A stretch of 64,000 bases of DNA, from assembly GCA_014802265.1 (NCBI GenBank), contig JAAVCP010000013.1, forward strand, positions 103,565 through 167,564, given 5' to 3'. This stretch comes from Bacteroides sp. (GTDB lineage: Bacteria > Bacteroidota > Bacteroidia > Bacteroidales > Muribaculaceae). The notes under the pieces were generated by a model. It saw nothing but the letters and a program-made list of their open reading frames with translations, was not told where the DNA came from and did no database searches. Made by a program: the position numbers and the translations under genes. Positions within the stretch are counted from its first letter, which is position 1. Every line of letters starts with the position of its first letter. This document shows, one piece after another, positions 18,433 to 29,080 of the stretch.

Positions 18433-20877
18433 ATGAGACTTTCAGATTTATTGCCGGGGCAAACCGGTGTGATTACTAAGATATTAGGACACGGTGCATT
18501 CCGCAAGCGTGTAATGGAAATGGGATTTGTAAGGGGAAGAGAAGTAACTATGGTGCTTAATGCTCCGCTACAAGATCCTGTGAAATACAGTCTTATGGAC
18601 TATGAAGTATCCCTCCGTAAAGCAGAAGCGGAACTCATAGAAATTATTCCCACAAAAGACCGGGATAAAAAAATAGAGTATAAGCATAACACTGATAGTG
18701 AAAAAATATCTAATCATAATCAAAATGTAAGTGAAGATAAAATAATCAACATTGCCTTAATAGGAAATCCCAACTGCGGTAAGACTTCACTTTTTAATAT
18801 CGTTTCTGGTGCGCATGAACATGTAGGGAATTATGCCGGAGTCACAGTAGGGGCAAAAGAAGGTACTCTTAAATATAAGGGCTACCAATTTAATGTGGTA
18901 GATTTGCCGGGCACATATTCTCTGTCAGCTTATTCTCCTGAAGAACTATATGTGATGAGGTATCTTCAGGATCAAACTCCCGATGTGATTGTAAATGTGG
19001 TAGTTGCTTCTAACTTAGAAAGGAATCTGTATCTCACCACCGAACTTATCGACATGAACCGAAGCATGGTTATTGCTCTGAATATGTATGATGAGTTGGA
19101 AAGAAGTAAAACTACATTAGAATATGAGCAATTAGGAAAAATGTTAGGTGTGCCAATTGTGCCCACAAAAGCATCAACCGGTTGGGGGGTCAATAAACTG
19201 CTTGACACTATCATTCAGGTGTATGAGATGAAAAATCCTGATACACGCCATATCCATATCAAAATGCGTCCGGAAGTAGAAGAGGCAGTCAGGGAATTGG
19301 TGGATAGTATTAAGGCAGACTCTTCTCTGTCTCCCAAATTTGCCCCACGTTATCTTGCCATCAAGATGCTTGAAAAAGATCCGGAAGTAGAAGGAATGCT
19401 TTCTGACAACTCTAATTATTCCAAATGGGTAGAAATTCGCGACAGACATAATGCTCTTATTGAAAAGGAACTTGGTGATGATGCTAATTCCGTTATAGCT
19501 TCAGAAAAATATGGGTTTATACAAGGAGCCCTTGCGGAAACTTTATCAGGAGGTGAAATAAAAAAAGAAGAAACCACTAAAATAATTGACACACTTGTCA
19601 CAAACAAACTATTCGGCTTCCCTCTTTTCATTCTTGTAATGTGCCTTATGTTCTGGGCTACCTTCCAGGTTGGAGCATATCCCATGGAATGGATTGAGAT
19701 GCTCGTGGCTTGGATTTCCGGAGAGATAGGTAAGTTTATGTCTGACGGACCTTTAAAAGATCTTATTCTTGACGGTGTGATTGGAGGCGTCGGTGGTGTA
19801 ATAGTATTCCTGCCGAATATTCTTATTCTCTATGCATTCATATCCTTTATGGAGGATTCGGGGTATATGGCAAGAGTGGCGTTTATCATGGATAAGCTTA
19901 TGCATAAAATGGGATTGCATGGGAAATCATTTATCCCTCTTGTAATGGGATTCGGCTGCAATGTGCCTGCCATAATGTCAACCAGAATTATTGAAAGTAA
20001 ATCAAGCCGCCTTATTACCATATTAATAAATCCCTTTATCAGTTGCTCTGCAAGAATTCCATTATATATTCTACTGGCAGGAGCTTTCTTCCCTACACAT
20101 GGCACCTGGGTATTTGCGGGACTATATTTACTTGGAGTTGTAGTGGCAGTTGTGACAGCACGGATTCTTAGGAAATTCTGGTTTAAGAAAGATGAAACTC
20201 CTTTCGTTATGGAATTGCCCCCATATCGCATTCCTACTGCTAAGGCGACAATAAGAAACATGTGGGCTAAGGCTAAACAGTATCTTCAAAAGATGGGTGG
20301 GTTGATTCTTGTGGCATCAATTATTATCTGGGCTCTATCCTATTTCCCGAGATATGACGTAGCCGATGTGCCTCAGGAATATATGACAACAGCTATGGCA
20401 GATATGCCTCAAAGTACTTTAGCTGACAATACACTTGAAGAAATTAAGGAGATAATAGCACACGAATATCAGCAAGAACACTCTATTTTGGGTAATATCG
20501 GAAAATTTGTACAACCTATTATGAGTCCTATGGATTTGGGTTGGGAAAGCTGTTGTTCGCTTATTGCCGGCTGTGCTGCCAAGGAAGTGGTAGTGTCCAC
20601 TCTCAGTGTGCTGTATGTGGGGGATGATGATGCAGAACTGTTGTCAGAAAGATTATCTACTCCATCAAAAGTAACAGGTAAAGCTCCATTTAATCCAGCC
20701 ACTGCAATAGCATTTATGGTTTTCGTACTTTTATACTTCCCATGTATTGCCTCAATAGTGGCGATTGTAAAAGAAACCGGTTCTTGGAAATATGGTGTAT
20801 TTTCAATTCTATACAATACTGGGCTTGCTTGGATTCTTTCATTAATAGCCTATCGAATCGCGCTACTATTTATGTGA
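18433..20877 (+). CDS. feoB: Ferrous iron transporter, fused FeoA-FeoB
   Basis: Inner-membrane Fe(II) uptake protein of 814 residues. Residues 1-75 form a FeoA SH3-like domain (MRLSDLLPGQTGVITKI ... MEMGFVRGREV). A charged linker follows, then the FeoB G-domain with G1 IGNPNCGKTSLFN, G3 DLPGTYSLSAYSPEE and G4 ALNMYDE, the helical GDI region, and a membrane domain with two Gate motifs (VMGFGCNVPAIMSTR and GCAAKEVVVSTLSVLY). The FeoA-FeoB fusion is common in Bacteroidetes. It is a single-gene unit with two dyads upstream. Its end faces clpC across a 60-bp perfect palindrome. Confidence 0.96.
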   Translation: MRLSDLLPGQTGVITKILGHGAFRKRVMEMGFVRGREVTMVLNAPLQDPVKYSLMDYEVSLRKAEAELIEIIPTKDRDKKIEYKHNTDSEKISNHNQNVSEDKIINIALIGNPNCGKTSLFNIVSGAHEHVGNYAGVTVGAKEGTLKYKGYQFNVVDLPGTYSLSAYSPEELYVMRYLQDQTPDVIVNVVVASNLERNLYLTTELIDMNRSMVIALNMYDELERSKTTLEYEQLGKMLGVPIVPTKASTGWGVNKLLDTIIQVYEMKNPDTRHIHIKMRPEVEEAVRELVDSIKADSSLSPKFAPRYLAIKMLEKDPEVEGMLSDNSNYSKWVEIRDRHNALIEKELGDDANSVIASEKYGFIQGALAETLSGGEIKKEETTKIIDTLVTNKLFGFPLFILVMCLMFWATFQVGAYPMEWIEMLVAWISGEIGKFMSDGPLKDLILDGVIGGVGGVIVFLPNILILYAFISFMEDSGYMARVAFIMDKLMHKMGLHGKSFIPLVMGFGCNVPAIMSTRIIESKSSRLITILINPFISCSARIPLYILLAGAFFPTHGTWVFAGLYLLGVVVAVVTARILRKFWFKKDETPFVMELPPYRIPTAKATIRNMWAKAKQYLQKMGGLILVASIIIWALSYFPRYDVADVPQEYMTTAMADMPQSTLADNTLEEIKEIIAHEYQQEHSILGNIGKFVQPIMSPMDLGWESCCSLIAGCAAKEVVVSTLSVLYVGDDDAELLSERLSTPSKVTGKAPFNPATAIAFMVFVLLYFPCIASIVAIVKETGSWKYGVFSILYNTGLAWILSLIAYRIALLFM

Positions 20878-20907
20878 TTTTTATGTAAAGTATCTGAAGA
20901 AGAATCC

Positions 20908-20967
20908 ATTAATTATGAAAAATCAGCCGTAGCAATTAATTGCTACGGCTGATTTTTCATAATTAAT
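20908..20967. terminator. 60-bp perfect palindrome, two-way terminator between feoAB and clpC
   Basis: Two 30-bp arms (20908-20937 and 20938-20967) are exact reverse complements with no spacer. The GC-rich inner part (CAGCCGTAGC) is flanked by A/T runs that give a U-tract in both directions. It lies 31 bp after the feoAB stop and 1 bp from the clpC stop, so both convergent genes share it. Confidence 0.88.
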
Positions 20968-20968
20968 C

Positions 20969-23551
20969 TTATTCCTTTGGAGCTTCAGTAGATTTGATCT
21001 CTTCATCTAATGATTTATACTCCAATTTAGGCTTCTCATCACCCTCATCGAAAGTAACAAGAACTTTACCCCCGATTTTTCCTTCAGAATTCAGCTGGAG
21101 CATGAGTTCCGCAAGTTCATCTTCAAGATATTTCTGAATTGCTCGTTTAAGTGGACGAGCCCCGAAATTCTTGTCATAACCCTTATTGGCTATAAACTCC
21201 TTCGCGCTATCGGTCAATTCCAATTTGAAGCCAAGCTTTTCAATTCTTGAATAGAAATCTTTAAGTTCAATGTCAATAATCTTAAAGATAGCCTCTTTGT
21301 CAAGCTGGTCAAACATTATTATATCATCAACCCTATTAAGGAATTCTGGAGAGAAAGCTTTGTTAAGAGCCTTGGAAATAACTCCATGCGCCTGTTCCTT
21401 TGACACTGTCTCAGTATTAAAACCGATTCCTGTGCCAAAGTCTTTCAACTGACGGGAGCCAACATTGCTGGTCATAATGAGGATAGTGTTCTTGAAGTCA
21501 ATCTTTCTGCCAAGTGAGTCAGTAAGTCTTCCTTCATCCATCACTTGAAGCAATAGATTGAAAACATCAGGATGAGCCTTCTCAATCTCATCAAGAAGCA
21601 CGACTGAATATGGATGACGACGCACTTTTTCAGTCAACTGACCACCCTCTTCATATCCCACATATCCCGGAGGTGCACCTACAAGTCTTGACACTGTGAA
21701 TTTTTCCATATATTCACTCATGTCCATACGAACCAGAGCATCCTTTGAATCAAATAGATATTCGGCAATCTTTTTTGCAAGGTGTGTCTTACCTACACCT
21801 GTGGGACCAAGGAACATAAATGTTCCAATTGGCTTGTCGGGATCTTTCAATCCGATACGATTACGCTGTATAGCTTTAACCACTTTCTTAATTGCATCGT
21901 CTTGGCCAATTACAGCGCCTTCAAGCATTTTACCCATTTCCAGCAGGCGTGTGCCTTCTGCTTGAGCAATCCTCTGAGTTGGCACACCGGTCATCATAGC
22001 AACAACTTCAGCCACCTTGTCTTCATCCACTTCCTGCCGTTCTGTGTCAAGACGTTTCTCCCAGTTTGCTTTAGCCTCTTCCAATTCGGCTTTTTTACGG
22101 GTCTCCTTATCGCGTAACGATGCTGCAAGCTCAAAGTTTTGACTACGTGCAGCAGCCAGCTTCTGCTGGGTGGTCTCATCAACTTCCTTTTCAAGACGCT
22201 CAATTTCTTCGGGAACCACAATGTTGGTTATATGTACCCTTGAACCTGCCTCATCAAGTGCATCAAGAGCCTTATCAGGGAAATTACGATCACTTACGTA
22301 ACGTTCAGTCAGATCAACACAAGCCTGAAGTGCCTCATCTGTGAAATTTACATTATGGTGATCTTCATATTTACCTTTTACTTGGCGTAGAATCTCAAGT
22401 GTCTCTTCAGGAGAAGTCGGATCAACCATCACTTTCTGGAAACGCCGCTCCAATGCCCCATCTTTCTCAATATTCTTACGATATTCATCAATAGTGGTGG
22501 CACCGATGCATTGTATCTCGCCACGGGCAAGCGCAGGCTTAAGGATATTTGCTGCGTCCATAGAACCGGGAGAACTGCCTGCACCCACAATAGTGTGAAT
22601 TTCATCAATAAAGAGAATAATGTCAGGGTTCTTCGAGAGTTCATCAAGGACAGCTTTTATACGCTCCTCAAACTGTCCGCGATATTTTGTTCCCGCAACC
22701 AGTCCTGCCATATCAAGACCAATGACTCTTTTGTCAAACAAAATCCTGGAAACCTTTCTCTGTGTAATTCTCAAGGCAAGACCTTCCACGATAGCTGACT
22801 TACCAACACCGGGTTCACCGATAAGCACTGGGTTGTTTTTTTTCCTACGCGAAAGAATTTGTGCAAGACGCTCAATCTCACTGTCACGCCCTACCACCGG
22901 ATCCAGCCTGCCTTCAGCAGCAGCCTTTGTCATATCGTAACCAAATTTGTCAAGTGCCGGCGTATCGGTCCCACCTTTACCTGACGTAGAATGCGATTGT
23001 GATGAGGTTGAACGCTTCTGTGAGTCTCCTTTAAACGGAGCGAATTCGTCATCTTCTTCATCATCGTCATCTTCAAAACCTCTGCCAGCCTTAGGGGAAG
23101 GAATATCTGATATATTCTGAATAGAGATATCAAAATTCAGATATTTCTGTTTGAACTCACGCAGGAAATCACTATCCATAGATCTCTGATCATGAATCAG
23201 AGCAAGAAGTATGTGTTCTCCGGAAATTGTGTGAGCATTCATTTTGCGTGCCTCTGAGGTGGCAAGTTGAAGGTGACGTATGGCAGAGAGAGAAATCCTG
23301 AACTGTTGTTCAAAAAGAGTAGTGGTTTCTGCAGGTGTCTGTGCTCCTGCAAGATACTCCTCCAGTTCCTTAGTCATCTGATCAATCGGAATATTAAGCT
23401 GACGCAGAATGCGTGAGGCATAACCGTCCTTGTTTCGTAAAGAGCCAAGCACAAAATGCTCACTTACGATAGCACCGGATCTAAAGTTCTGTGCCTCTGC
23501 ATAAGCAAGTTCCAATATCGGTCTGAATTGCTTTGAAAAGTCGTTTTTCAT
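20969..23551 (-). CDS. clpC: ATP-dependent Clp protease ATP-binding subunit ClpC
   Basis: HSP100/AAA+ unfoldase, 860 residues, partner of ClpP in cytoplasmic protein turnover. The N-terminal Clp-N repeats (about 1-145) are followed by an acidic, Ser-rich linker; AAA1 has Walker [10 protein letters not shown] and Walker [13 protein letters not shown]2 has Walker [10 protein letters not shown] and Walker [15 protein letters not shown] short UVR-type motif in the middle region ([18 protein letters not shown]) marks ClpC as opposed to ClpB. Two copies of TCATGAAACAT upstream (23586-23596, 23651-23661) could be regulatory sites. Confidence 0.94.
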   Translation of the reverse strand: MKNDFSKQFRPILELAYAEAQNFRSGAIVSEHFVLGSLRNKDGYASRILRQLNIPIDQMTKELEEYLAGAQTPAETTTLFEQQFRISLSAIRHLQLATSEARKMNAHTISGEHILLALIHDQRSMDSDFLREFKQKYLNFDISIQNISDIPSPKAGRGFEDDDDEEDDEFAPFKGDSQKRSTSSQSHSTSGKGGTDTPALDKFGYDMTKAAAEGRLDPVVGRDSEIERLAQILSRRKKNNPVLIGEPGVGKSAIVEGLALRITQRKVSRILFDKRVIGLDMAGLVAGTKYRGQFEERIKAVLDELSKNPDIILFIDEIHTIVGAGSSPGSMDAANILKPALARGEIQCIGATTIDEYRKNIEKDGALERRFQKVMVDPTSPEETLEILRQVKGKYEDHHNVNFTDEALQACVDLTERYVSDRNFPDKALDALDEAGSRVHITNIVVPEEIERLEKEVDETTQQKLAAARSQNFELAASLRDKETRKKAELEEAKANWEKRLDTERQEVDEDKVAEVVAMMTGVPTQRIAQAEGTRLLEMGKMLEGAVIGQDDAIKKVVKAIQRNRIGLKDPDKPIGTFMFLGPTGVGKTHLAKKIAEYLFDSKDALVRMDMSEYMEKFTVSRLVGAPPGYVGYEEGGQLTEKVRRHPYSVVLLDEIEKAHPDVFNLLLQVMDEGRLTDSLGRKIDFKNTILIMTSNVGSRQLKDFGTGIGFNTETVSKEQAHGVISKALNKAFSPEFLNRVDDIIMFDQLDKEAIFKIIDIELKDFYSRIEKLGFKLELTDSAKEFIANKGYDKNFGARPLKRAIQKYLEDELAELMLQLNSEGKIGGKVLVTFDEGDEKPKLEYKSLDEEIKSTEAPKE

Positions 23552-23845
23552 TTATATTATATGTTTCTTTTTCTGTTTTGGGGCGTCATGAAACATCTGC
23601 ATGAGCGCATATTGGGTAAAATGTTTAATCTGTTATAATATATAAGAGATTCATGAAACATTTATATTATAACAACATTTCAAGCATAATAGTGCAAATG
23701 TCGTGCCAAATTTTCTTAAAACTAATTGTTTTATGTAAAATCAGCCTGTTTTACACAATTTATATAAAAAATAAGAGTAAGATATTAAATAAATTATTAA
23801 CTAAATTAAAACGCCGCATACAGAATGTTTATTTATCATAAAACC
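23552..23845. other. clpC-gyrA intergenic region with short direct repeats
   Basis: No gene seen. It holds two exact 11-mers TCATGAAACAT (23586-23596 and 23651-23661, 65 bp apart) and two copies of ATTTATATTATA (23550-23561 and 23660-23671). They may be operators for clpC or remnants of a local duplication. No good minus-strand TAnnTTTG was found for clpC. Confidence 0.35.
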
Positions 23846-23877
23846 TTTGTGAGATTCAATAAAATTTTGTAATTTTG
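23846..23877 (+). promoter_or_regulatory. Promoter of gyrA
   Basis: TTTG at 23846-23849, exactly 20 bp, then TAATTTTG at 23870-23877. Transcription would start near 23884, giving a leader of about 85 nt. Confidence 0.75.
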
Positions 23878-23885
23878 CTCCTTGG

Positions 23886-23940
23886 AAAGTGGGTTTATTC
23901 CACTTTTTGGCACCTTATGAAAAAGCATAATTCCAGGTGC
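23886..23940 (+). promoter_or_regulatory. Two hairpins in the gyrA leader
   Basis: Hairpin 1 pairs AAAGTGG (23886-23892) with CCACTTT (23900-23906). Hairpin 2 pairs GCACCT (23910-23915) with AGGTGC (23935-23940) and has an inner stem TTATG/CATAA. They fill most of the predicted leader and leave about 27 nt before the ATG. Neither is followed by a strong U-tract, so a translation-level or mRNA-stability role is more likely than attenuation. Confidence 0.5.
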
Positions 23941-23967
23941 ATTGCAAAGTAAATTGAATAACAAGAC

Positions 23968-26607
23968 ATGCAAGGAGACGACAAAATTATTCCGGTCAAT
24001 ATAGAATCGGAAATGAAAGGGGCATATATTGACTATTCTATGTCAGTGATTGTGTCTCGAGCCCTCCCCGATGTGAGAGACGGGTTCAAGCCGGTTCACC
24101 GTAGAGTGCTATACGGCATGAACGAGCTTGGTAACTTCTATTCAGGCGACACAAAGAAATCTGCTCGTATCGTTGGTGAAGTGATGGGTAAATATCACCC
24201 TCACGGTGACTCTTCTATTTATTTCACAATGGTGAGAATGGCTCAGGAGTGGTCACTTAGATATCCTCTCGTATTCGGTCAGGGAAATTTCGGGTCAATT
24301 GACGGTGATTCTCCCGCAGCTATGCGTTACACCGAGGTAAAACTTGCCCGAATGGGTGAAGAAATGCTCAGAGACATTGATTATGACACTGTAGATTTCG
24401 TGCCTAACTTCGACAATACCCTTTCTGAGCCGTCTGTGCTACCCACAAGAATACCGAATCTGCTTGTGAACGGTGCCTCAGGCATCGCCGTAGGTATGGC
24501 TACAAATATGCCGCCTCATAATCTTACGGAATCCCTTAATGCTTCCATTGCTCTGATTGACAATCCGGAACTCACAGTAGAAGAGCTCATGGAATATGTA
24601 AAGGCTCCTGATTTCCCTACCGGAGGTGAAATATTTGGGTTGCAGGGTGTAAAAGATGCTTATCTCACCGGTAGAGGCAGAGTCGTAATACGCGCAAAGG
24701 CAGATATTGAGAGTGATGCCCATCATGAGCAGATTGTAATCTCTGAAATACCTTACGGCGTGATTAAAAATGATCTGGTAAAAAATATTGCCGATCTCGT
24801 TGAAGAAAAGAAAATTGTGGGCATAGCTGATATCACTGATACAAGTGCACGTGGAAAGATGCATATCGCAATTGATATTAAGCGTGATGCTAATGCCCGT
24901 GTTATTCTCAATAAGCTTTATAAGCTTACCCAGCTCCAGACTTCTTTTAGTGTCAATAATGTGGCATTAGTCAACGGTAGACCCAAAACTCTTAATCTCA
25001 AAGAGTTGCTTAAAGCATTTGTTGATTTTCGCCATGAGGTCGTAATTCGCAGAACTAAATATGAATTGCGTAAGGCTGAAGAAAGAGCCCACATTTTAAA
25101 GGGTTTGATGATTGCTGCTGACAATATTGATGAGGTAATTACAATCATCCGATCTTCTCAAACCACAGAGGAAGCCCGCACACGCCTTTCTGAAAGATTT
25201 AAACTTGATGATGTGCAGACACGTGCTATTGTGGAGATGCGCTTACGACAGCTGACAGGTCTTGAAATGGACAAACTGCGTGCGGAATATGATGAATTAA
25301 TGACACTAATAGCCCATTTGAATGAGATCCTGCATAATGATGAGGTGTGTCGAGATGTAATGAAAGAGGAACTTATACAAATCCGCGACAAATATGGAGA
25401 TGAACGCCGCACTAAAATTAACCCTCTTTCCGCAGATATGAATGCTGAAGATTATTATCCTGATGATGAGATGATTATTACCATCTCTCATTTAGGATAC
25501 ATTAAGCGTACTCCCCTATCTGAGTTCCGCGCTCAAAATCGTGGTGGTGTAGGTGCTAAGGGTAGTGATACTCGTGATTCTGACTTTATTGAATACATCT
25601 ACCCTGCTTCCAACCATAATTATATGCTCTTTTTCACTCAGAAAGGGAAATGTTATTGGTTAAAAGTCTATGAAATTCCTTTGTTTGCAAAAAATGCTAA
25701 AGGAAGGGCTATTCAGAATCTTCTTAATATTGATTCAGATGATTGCGTAAAAGCATTTATCCGTGTCAAGCATCTTAATGATAAGGATTACATAAATACT
25801 CATAATCTCATTTTTTGCACAAGGAAAGGTATAATAAAGAAGACTTCTCTCGAGGCATATTCTCGCCCCAGAACCAATGGGGTCAATGCTATTATTATCC
25901 GAGAAGACGATCAGCTTTTCCAGGTGCTTCTCACTAATGGAAATACCGACATCATTCTTGCCAATCGTAAGGGGCTTGCGGTCAGATTCAATGAGAGTAG
26001 AGTCCGTGAGATGGGCAGAATGTCTACCGGTGTTAAGGGAATGACTCTTAATGGCGACGATGATGAGGTAGTTGGTATGATTACGGTTAACGGACAACCT
26101 GACGAAACTGTAATGGTTGTCTCACAAAATGGTTACGGCAAACGTTCAAGCATAGAAGATTATCCTACCCATAACAGAGGCGGTAAGGGTGTAAAGACGC
26201 TTAACGTGACAGATAAGACAGGGTATCTGGTATCCATAGAAAATGTTACAAATGCCAATGACCTTATGATTATCAATCAAAGTGGCATTACGCTTCGACT
26301 CGCCGTTGCCGACATACGAGTGTCAGGTCGTGCAACCCAAGGAGTGAAATTGATTGACCTAACTAAAAGAGGAGATAAAATTGCATCGGTATGTAAAGTT
26401 GACTCTGATCCGGAAGAAGTGGTAGAAAAAGAAGAAGAGACAATAGAGAATCAAGAGCAGAAAAATCTGCTTGATGAAACCAATGTCTTGGCTCGTGAGG
26501 AGACTCGTGAAGAAGCAGAGATAATGCAAAATGAGATTATTGATGATCCATCGTATGAGTCTGACAATGACTATGTCTCTGAATCCGATAGCCTCGAGAA
26601 TGAATAA
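23968..26607 (+). CDS. gyrA: DNA gyrase subunit A
   Basis: Breakage-reunion subunit of DNA gyrase, 879 residues. The catalytic tyrosine lies in [10 protein letters not shown]. The quinolone-resistance region reads [18 protein letters not shown]; Ser82 is wild type, but the position equal to E. coli Asp87 is Phe86, and the later LVDGQGN segment is LVFGQGN. The C-terminal wrapping domain contains GyrA-box-like repeats ([20 protein letters not shown]), which supports gyrase over topoisomerase IV. A very acidic tail of about 60 residues ends the protein. It has its own promoter and a structured leader, and is followed 25 bp later by a TPR protein gene. Confidence 0.95.
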   Translation: MQGDDKIIPVNIESEMKGAYIDYSMSVIVSRALPDVRDGFKPVHRRVLYGMNELGNFYSGDTKKSARIVGEVMGKYHPHGDSSIYFTMVRMAQEWSLRYPLVFGQGNFGSIDGDSPAAMRYTEVKLARMGEEMLRDIDYDTVDFVPNFDNTLSEPSVLPTRIPNLLVNGASGIAVGMATNMPPHNLTESLNASIALIDNPELTVEELMEYVKAPDFPTGGEIFGLQGVKDAYLTGRGRVVIRAKADIESDAHHEQIVISEIPYGVIKNDLVKNIADLVEEKKIVGIADITDTSARGKMHIAIDIKRDANARVILNKLYKLTQLQTSFSVNNVALVNGRPKTLNLKELLKAFVDFRHEVVIRRTKYELRKAEERAHILKGLMIAADNIDEVITIIRSSQTTEEARTRLSERFKLDDVQTRAIVEMRLRQLTGLEMDKLRAEYDELMTLIAHLNEILHNDEVCRDVMKEELIQIRDKYGDERRTKINPLSADMNAEDYYPDDEMIITISHLGYIKRTPLSEFRAQNRGGVGAKGSDTRDSDFIEYIYPASNHNYMLFFTQKGKCYWLKVYEIPLFAKNAKGRAIQNLLNIDSDDCVKAFIRVKHLNDKDYINTHNLIFCTRKGIIKKTSLEAYSRPRTNGVNAIIIREDDQLFQVLLTNGNTDIILANRKGLAVRFNESRVREMGRMSTGVKGMTLNGDDDEVVGMITVNGQPDETVMVVSQNGYGKRSSIEDYPTHNRGGKGVKTLNVTDKTGYLVSIENVTNANDLMIINQSGITLRLAVADIRVSGRATQGVKLIDLTKRGDKIASVCKVDSDPEEVVEKEEETIENQEQKNLLDETNVLAREETREEAEIMQNEIIDDPSYESDNDYVSESDSLENE

Positions 26608-26632
26608 GAATTTTAATCAACTCAATAAATTA

Positions 26633-27859
26633 ATGACAATGAACAGATTCCTTTCCATCGCGCTCTGTCTTGCCGCTGCTGGCACAGTATGCGCACAAAA
26701 GGCGAATGTCGACCAAGCCAACAAGCTTGCCGGCAAAATCGACCAGATTCAGCAGGCACGTGAACTTATTCAGCAGGCTATGCAAAATCCTGAGACACAG
26801 AATGACCCACGTACTTATTTTGTGGCTGGTAAAATTGAGTTTGACGCTTACGATAAAGCTTTGAGCGCCAAAATGATCAACCCCAATGATCCTTCTGCAA
26901 ACGATCTTGATATGGCTAATGAGCTTGTAAACGGTTATAAATATTTCCTTCAGGCTCTCCCTCTTGATAGTCTCCCAAATGAGAAGGGGCAGGTAAAACC
27001 AAAATACTCTAAAGATATTCTCAATAAACTTGGTGGTCACCATAATGATTTTTTCACTGCTGGTGCTAACTTCTTTAACGAGAAGAAATATTATCCTGAG
27101 GCATACGAGGCATTCATGATTTTCGGCGATCTTCCTGAATCAGGCTTGTTTGAAAAGGGTCTTCCTATTGTAGATCCTCAACAGATTCCTACTGCCTATT
27201 TCAATGCAGGTCTTTCTGCTTATTCCGGCAATCAAGTTGAACAAAGTGCTGCCGCCTTTAAAAAGGCACGTAACACAGGGTATGAACAACCGGAATCTTT
27301 CATTTATGAAATTGCTTGCTGGCAGAATATAGCTCAAAATGATGAGTCAAAACTCCAGGAAGCACAGGCTCAGATTTTGGATGTGGCACGCGCCGGTCAC
27401 GAGAAATTTGGTCTTGAGCAGCCTATCTTCATCAATAACATGATCAATTCTCTGGTTACAGAAAATAAAATTGATCAGGCTATTTCTCAGCTTAACGATC
27501 TGATTGCTGCAAATCCTGATAATGCAGGTCTCTATGGTCTTCGTGGATATGTCTATGACCGTGCTGAGAAAAATGATCTCTCTGAAGCTGATTATCGTAA
27601 GGCAGCTTCTATTCCTTCTGTAGATTTTGAAACTCTGAAGAATGCTTGTAAGAAAATTTTCCGCATCGGAACTGAGAAATGGAATGAGATAGAAGGTGCG
27701 TCAGCAGAAGCAACCGCCGCTCGTCAGAATATTAAAACTAATTATTTTGAGGCTGCTAAGAAAATAGCTGATCAAGCAGAAGCAATGCAACCTGGCGATC
27801 CGGATATGGCTAATGTAATGGAAAGTATCACTTATGCACTTGAAACCTACTTCAATTAA
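26633..27859 (+). CDS. Secreted tetratricopeptide-repeat protein
   Basis: A 408-residue exported protein. From the ATG at 26633 (or 26639) it starts MTMNRFLSIALCLAAAGTVCAQ, a clear signal peptide; the longer frame from 26531 lies inside gyrA and is rejected. The mature part shows helical repeats of TPR type (AYFNAGLSAYSGNQVEQSAA, then AGLYGLRGYVYDRAEKNDLS). Function unknown; TPR proteins of this kind usually scaffold envelope complexes. It is 25 bp downstream of gyrA and ends at a strong two-way terminator, so it is probably co-transcribed with gyrA. Confidence 0.82.
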   Translation: MTMNRFLSIALCLAAAGTVCAQKANVDQANKLAGKIDQIQQARELIQQAMQNPETQNDPRTYFVAGKIEFDAYDKALSAKMINPNDPSANDLDMANELVNGYKYFLQALPLDSLPNEKGQVKPKYSKDILNKLGGHHNDFFTAGANFFNEKKYYPEAYEAFMIFGDLPESGLFEKGLPIVDPQQIPTAYFNAGLSAYSGNQVEQSAAAFKKARNTGYEQPESFIYEIACWQNIAQNDESKLQEAQAQILDVARAGHEKFGLEQPIFINNMINSLVTENKIDQAISQLNDLIAANPDNAGLYGLRGYVYDRAEKNDLSEADYRKAASIPSVDFETLKNACKKIFRIGTEKWNEIEGASAEATAARQNIKTNYFEAAKKIADQAEAMQPGDPDMANVMESITYALETYFN

Positions 27860-27876
27860 TCCTTCCAAACTTCCCT

Positions 27877-27922
27877 AAACTGAAACCCACTAACTCATTT
27901 GAGTTAGTGGGTTTCAGTTTTC
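27877..27922. terminator. Two-way terminator between the TPR and NlpC/P60 genes
   Basis: A perfect 21-bp stem (27877-27897 with 27900-27920) around a 2-nt centre, with A/T runs on both sides. It serves convergent genes. Confidence 0.88.
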
Positions 27923-28043
27923 TATCATAAAATAATTAAGTAGCTGCTCAAGTTAAAAACGCTAATATTTTTAAACTACTATCTGCTCACCTCTTTGGTT
28001 AATTTCACATATAGTATTATCCATTTATATGATCAGCTACTTA

Positions 28044-28676
28044 TTAATCATTTGTATCATCTATGACTCTTCTTGCTCCCAAATATCTCCCATCATAATA
28101 CCCGGTATTAGTATCAATTCTTATCCCTTGCGATGTGCTTGCATGAATAAATTTGAATATACCCTTTTCTTTGTCAACATTAACAACGATTCCCACATGA
28201 CCAACGCCTCCTTTACGATTACGCCCTGTAAAGAAAACCAAATCACCCATGCGTAAATCTTTTATGTCAACTTTTTCACCTTGTGTGTATTGATCGCGGG
28301 AAGATGCGCCAAGTGTATAACCAAATTGCTTGAAAACATACCCGGCAAAGCCTGAACAATCAAATGCGTCAGGACCCTTACCTCCAGAACGATAACGCTT
28401 TCCAATATGACTTTTAGCTTCTTTAAGAAGATCCACAAGCATTGTGGAAGTAGCTGCTGAAATATGATTAGCCTTAACAACACTCTCTTCTCTCTTTTCA
28501 ATATCCTGTTTGATAAAGTCACGTATCACACTTTTATCAAGCCTTGATGACTTAGCATTTGCCAACTGTTGTTGGTGAACAGCCTGATGGAGATTACGAG
28601 TTGAGGTAGATTGGGCAGACATTGATGCAATGCCGCAACTTAAGAACAATATGGTAAAAAGATGACTTAATTTCAT
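28044..28676 (-). CDS. NlpC/P60 family cell-wall peptidase
   Basis: Exported cysteine peptidase (C40) of 210 residues that cuts peptidoglycan stem peptides. An N-terminal signal peptide (MKLSHLFTILFLSCGIASMSAQ) is followed by a helical linker of about 60 residues and the NlpC/P60 domain with catalytic Cys107 (FDCSGFAGY), the GDLVFF strand and the histidine in GGVGHVGIVV, plus HAS near the C-terminus. The domain is complete. It is a single-gene unit with a -7 box at 28723-28730. Confidence 0.92.
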   Translation of the reverse strand: MKLSHLFTILFLSCGIASMSAQSTSTRNLHQAVHQQQLANAKSSRLDKSVIRDFIKQDIEKREESVVKANHISAATSTMLVDLLKEAKSHIGKRYRSGGKGPDAFDCSGFAGYVFKQFGYTLGASSRDQYTQGEKVDIKDLRMGDLVFFTGRNRKGGVGHVGIVVNVDKEKGIFKFIHASTSQGIRIDTNTGYYDGRYLGARRVIDDTND

Positions 28677-28722
28677 GACTGGGTTATTATGTATCGAATT
28701 TTTTCGATAATTCTTACTGATG

Positions 28723-28730
28723 CAAAATTA
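28723..28730 (-). promoter_or_regulatory. -7 element of the NlpC/P60 gene
   Basis: Reads TAATTTTG on the minus strand, giving a leader of about 40 nt. No clear TTG partner was found. Confidence 0.45.
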
Positions 28731-29080
28731 ACAATATTTTTTTATTTATGCAATTTTATAGCTATCTTAACTTATTTTTTAATAAACTTTAGCATTCTGC
28801 ACACACTTATTATAAGTGTGCATATCTTTTAATATGTCATATTATATATAAATGATTAGGTAACAATTTAACTCAAAAACATATTTAAAAATTATATTGG
28901 AGATTTATATCTAAATTTACAATTAACGATCTAATTATAAGATTATTATTCCAATCATTACACTGTAATAATTAACCGTGTGATAGTTATGTCTTGTTTT
29001 TACTACAACTTTTTTAGATAATTCTTTGTTTAGTGATAAACTAATAACATTTAATATTTCCATATTGATTACTTCTTTCT
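28731..29080. other. AT-rich divergent intergenic region
   Basis: No gene seen. It contains one short dyad, CACACTTA-TTA-TAAGTGTG (28802-28820), which could be an operator. No clear plus-strand promoter was found for the gene at 29081. Confidence 0.3.
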
